Part shown: positions 6,190 through 8,158 of the stretch, piece after piece
How the letters are laid out: every line of letters begins with the position of its first letter
Numbering within the stretch: the first letter of the stretch is position 1
NCBI GenBank assembly: GCA_017938645.1
Contig: JAGBBE010000096.1
Coordinates: forward strand, 1-8,158
DNA: 8,158 nt
Origin: Clostridia bacterium
Lineage (GTDB): Bacteria; Bacillota_A; Clostridia; Christensenellales; Aristaeellaceae
Direction: 5' to 3'
Translations under genes and position numbers: made by a program
Notes under the pieces: model-generated
Told to the model about the DNA's origin: nothing
The model's database searches: none
The model's input: only the letters and a program-made list of their open reading frames with translations

Positions 6190-6678
6190 ATGGTTGAGAT
6201 TTTGGATATAACACAAGTAAATGACGCACTTGCCGAAATGGTTGCCCTGTTTCGAGTAGAGTTGCGTTCATATAAAGGCATTGCATCCAAGCCGAACATT
6301 GAAGCTGGACGTGAGGAAATGGAAGAATATCTTTCTGCCAAGTTCCCGGTATATGCCGCCCTTGTGGATGGCGAATACGCAGGCTATGTGGTTTGCCGTG
6401 TAGATAGCGAGGTCGTGTGGGTGGAATCCATCTTTGTCAAAGAGGACTACCGCCGTCATGGTGTTGCTACTGTTCTGCATAGCAAAGCGGAGGAAATTGC
6501 CGCTTCTTATGGGGATGATACCGTTTATAACTATGTTCACCCTAACAATCACCGCATGATTGAGTTTCTGCGAAAGCGTGGTTATACGGTTTTGAATCTG
6601 ATCGAGATCCGCAAGCCGTACAAAGACGAAAAGCTGACGCAGACGATTGCGGTTGGTGAACATGAATTTGACTATTGA
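6190..6678 (+). CDS. GNAT-family N-acetyltransferase, substrate unknown
   Basis: A 162-residue protein of the Gcn5-related acetyltransferase fold, which moves an acetyl group from acetyl-CoA to an amine. The acetyl-CoA pyrophosphate-binding motif A is clear: VESIFVKEDYRRHGVATVLH around residues 78-97, with the Arg/Gln-x-x-Gly-x-Ala signature as R-R-H-G-V-A (88-93). Motif B follows as VHPNNHRMIEFLRKRGYTVL (116-135). The N-terminal third (about 1-50) is acidic and helical-looking and probably forms the acceptor side. The protein is cytoplasmic with no membrane segment, and its length is normal for the family. It is first in a rightward cluster; the next gene starts 9 nt after its stop. The acceptor could be a protein N-terminus, a small metabolite or an aminoglycoside-like drug; nothing seen separates these. 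Confidence 0.88.
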   Translation: MVEILDITQVNDALAEMVALFRVELRSYKGIASKPNIEAGREEMEEYLSAKFPVYAALVDGEYAGYVVCRVDSEVVWVESIFVKEDYRRHGVATVLHSKAEEIAASYGDDTVYNYVHPNNHRMIEFLRKRGYTVLNLIEIRKPYKDEKLTQTIAVGEHEFDY

Positions 6679-6687
6679 GAGGTAGTA

Positions 6688-7254
6688 ATGAAGATTGAAT
6701 ATGAAAACATCATCCTTCGGGATATGATGGAGTCTGACATTGAGGACTATGTGCGTTGGTTCACCACCGAAACCGAGTGGTCAAATACGGATGCGCCGTG
6801 GGAGCCTATCGAATCGGACGAGGAAACCGAGCGCACGTCTTGGCGTGAATACTATGAGTCCGTGAAAAAGCTTTCCGATGATGTTCGCCGTTGGAAGTTT
6901 GAGATCGAATGGAACGGCAGACACATTGGCTGGGTAAGCTCCTACCCCATTGACGAGAACTACGAATGGATTGGCGAGATCAAGGACGGTCAGACCGTTT
7001 ATCGTGCCATCGGCATCGACATTTGCGAACCCGACGTGTGGGGCAACGGCATCGGCACAAACGCTCTCCGTGCGTTTATGAATTACTACTTTGAGAACGG
7101 CGTGGGCGAGCTTTACACACAAACTTGGTCGGGTAACGTCCGTATGCTCCGCCTTGCCGAAAAGCTCAGCTTTGTGGAGTGTAACCGTAATGTCGGCACA
7201 CGAGAGGTTGACAAGCAGAAGTACGATGGATTGACCTTTAGATTGGAGAAATAA
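6688..7254 (+). CDS. Second GNAT-family acetyltransferase, RimJ/RimL-like
   Basis: A 188-residue acetyltransferase of the RimJ/RimL-like branch, opening with the typical LRDMMESDIEDYVRWF (10-25). Motif A is AIGIDICEPDVWGNGIGTNA (107-126) with the W-G-N-G-I-G turn at 118-123 for acetyl-CoA. Motif B has TWSGNVRMLRLAEKLSFVEC (146-165) with the conserved Asn150. It is quite different in sequence from the preceding GNAT, so a recent duplication is unlikely. GAGAGGT precedes the ATG by four bases, and the spacing to the upstream gene is 9 nt. Relatives acetylate ribosomal-protein N-termini or small molecules, including some aminoglycosides; the target here is unknown. It is cytoplasmic, with no signal or membrane segment. 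Confidence 0.88.
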   Translation: MKIEYENIILRDMMESDIEDYVRWFTTETEWSNTDAPWEPIESDEETERTSWREYYESVKKLSDDVRRWKFEIEWNGRHIGWVSSYPIDENYEWIGEIKDGQTVYRAIGIDICEPDVWGNGIGTNALRAFMNYYFENGVGELYTQTWSGNVRMLRLAEKLSFVECNRNVGTREVDKQKYDGLTFRLEK

Positions 7255-7256
7255 AT

Positions 7257-7805
7257 ATGCTTTATCATATATCAAAAACCGCTGGTCTGAAAATATTGAA
7301 ACCGCAGGTTTCGACACACAAAAAGCCGTATGTGTACGCTATCGAAAATGTGGTCACCGGGCTCCTTTTTGGTGCGCCCCATGACGATTTTGATTTTATT
7401 ATCAGCGAAGAAAATGGTATTCCCGTTATTATGGAATGCTATCCCGGTGCCTTCCGGTTGTTATTCAAAGATAAAGAGTGTTCAATTTATGAAATCAACG
7501 ATGAGGGATTTATGAGAGGAATGACATCGTGGAGTCCCGAGCTTGTCAGTGAAAATGAAGTCGCTGTTATCCGTGAGATTTCCATTAACGATCTTTATTT
7601 GCGCCTTCTCGACGAGGAATCAAGAGGAAATTTAATAATACGCAGATATGAAGATAACGCAGATTACAAGAGTATTGTCTCAGAGCATATCGTGGATCGA
7701 CTTGTCCGCTTTGATGCAGTATATACCGAAAGCGAAAGGTTAAAGAAGCATTACGGCAAGCTTATTGACGCATTACAGAACATTATGGATGGACATTTGT
7801 TATGA
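7257..7805 (+). CDS. Unrecognised 182-residue protein with ADP-ribosyltransferase-like motif order
   Basis: I do not recognise a named family. It is soluble, acidic and without signal or membrane segments. It opens with LYHISKTAGLKILKP, followed by PYVYAIENVVTGLLFGA (24-40) and later SPELVSENEVAVIREISI (93-110). The order His4 in a Y-H-x-S strand, Tyr25/Tyr27 in a Y-V-Y-A strand followed by a small helix, then Glu95 opening a strand that ends in a hydrophobic run resembles the H-Y-E layout of ADP-ribosyltransferase-like folds (Arr, Tpt1/KptA, DarT). This is inference from spacing and pattern only. The C-terminal third is helical-looking and ends DALQNIMDGHLL. GGAGA lies eight bases before the ATG, which starts 2 nt after the second acetyltransferase. 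The gene is AT-rich in sampled lines (about 37% GC in 7261-7320). It is certainly a coding gene; its function is open. Confidence 0.8.
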   Translation: MLYHISKTAGLKILKPQVSTHKKPYVYAIENVVTGLLFGAPHDDFDFIISEENGIPVIMECYPGAFRLLFKDKECSIYEINDEGFMRGMTSWSPELVSENEVAVIREISINDLYLRLLDEESRGNLIIRRYEDNADYKSIVSEHIVDRLVRFDAVYTESERLKKHYGKLIDALQNIMDGHLL

Positions 7806-8158
7806 ACATACAACAGTTTTGGTCTAACGTTCTCGCACAGAGAGCAGACGAGATAAGAGAATACTTCCAAGACGATGCCTATGTAAATTGGCATTGCTCC
7901 AACGAGCATTTCACGGTTGAGGAATTTATAAGAGCCAACTGCGAGTATCCCGGCGATTGGGATGGCGAGGTTGAAAAGATCGTTACAACGGACGATATGA
8001 TTATTACCGCAACACGGGTATATCCGAAGGATCCCTCCGCTTCTTTCCACGTTACATCCTTCATCAAGCTGAAAGACGATAAGATCGTCGCTATGGACGA
8101 GTATTGGGCAGACGATGGCGAAGCTCCAAAGTGGCGACAGGATATGAAAATTGGGAGA
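7802..8158 (+). CDS. NTF2/SnoaL-like small protein, cut by window end
   Basis: The frame begins MNIQQFWSNVLAQRADEIRE and runs 119 codons to the window edge without a stop. The pattern of an N-terminal helix ending in FWSNVLAQRADEIREYFQDDAY, an HFTVEEFIRANC helix and a curved sheet (VEKIVTTDDMIITATRV, SFHVTSFIKL, KIVAMDEYWADD) fits the NTF2-like/SnoaL-like cone fold. Members include isomerases, ligand-binding pockets and many uncharacterised proteins. The end IVAMDEYW-(4)-APKWRQ looks close to the natural C-terminus, so few residues are probably missing. Its ATG overlaps the previous stop (ATGA), indicating translational coupling. It is cytoplasmic, and its role is unknown. Confidence 0.8.
   Translation, partial: MNIQQFWSNVLAQRADEIREYFQDDAYVNWHCSNEHFTVEEFIRANCEYPGDWDGEVEKIVTTDDMIITATRVYPKDPSASFHVTSFIKLKDDKIVAMDEYWADDGEAPKWRQDMKIGR

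Noticed and set aside
7751..8050. 99-codon minus-strand frame opposite the last two genes
   Set aside because: It is antisense to the NTF2-like gene and the end of the ART-like gene, with no ribosome site or motifs.
1..8158. CRISPR arrays, tRNA or rRNA genes, insertion sequences, integrases or phage genes
   Set aside because: No repeated spacer pattern, no RNA-gene signatures and no transposase or integrase motifs were seen on either strand.

Overview
The window looks like a chromosomal segment of a Firmicutes/Clostridia-type bacterium. Shine-Dalgarno sites are strong (AAGGAGG-like), genes are packed with 4-nt start/stop overlaps, GTG starts are common, and the sugar-transport operon has a typical low-to-mid-GC Gram-positive layout. 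The maltose-binding protein has an ordinary signal peptide without a lipoprotein cysteine, which is atypical for a classical monoderm Firmicute. The exact lineage cannot be fixed from this sequence.

Left two thirds (1-5963, all minus strand): a maltodextrin uptake and breakdown operon. It reads, in transcription order, LacI-family regulator (MalR-like), cytoplasmic GH13 neopullulanase/cyclomaltodextrinase, MalE binding protein, MalF permease, and MalG permease (cut off by the window start). One promoter drives it: consensus TTGACA, a 17-nt spacer and TATAAT. A perfect 22-bp palindrome with a central CG sits over the predicted transcription start, as expected for a LacI-family operator. A second copy of the operator core (15 identical bases) lies inside the 5' end of malF, about 4.3 kb downstream. 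The likely logic is that MalE captures maltodextrin or cyclodextrin, MalFG import it with an ATPase not encoded here, the GH13 enzyme hydrolyses it in the cytoplasm, and the regulator represses its own operon until sugar is present.

Middle (5964-6189): about 230 bases of mostly non-coding DNA. It holds a strong stem-loop with a T-rich tail, a possible 36-codon ORF of unknown worth, and a TATAAT element that probably starts the rightward genes.

Right third (6190-8158, plus strand): four tightly linked genes, namely two different GNAT acetyltransferases, an unrecognised 182-residue protein whose motif order resembles an ADP-ribosyltransferase fold, and an NTF2/SnoaL-like protein cut by the window end. 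Gaps are 9 nt and 2 nt, then a 4-nt overlap, so they are probably one transcript. Sampled lines of the third gene are visibly more AT-rich than the sugar operon, which fits an accessory module. Its function is not known.
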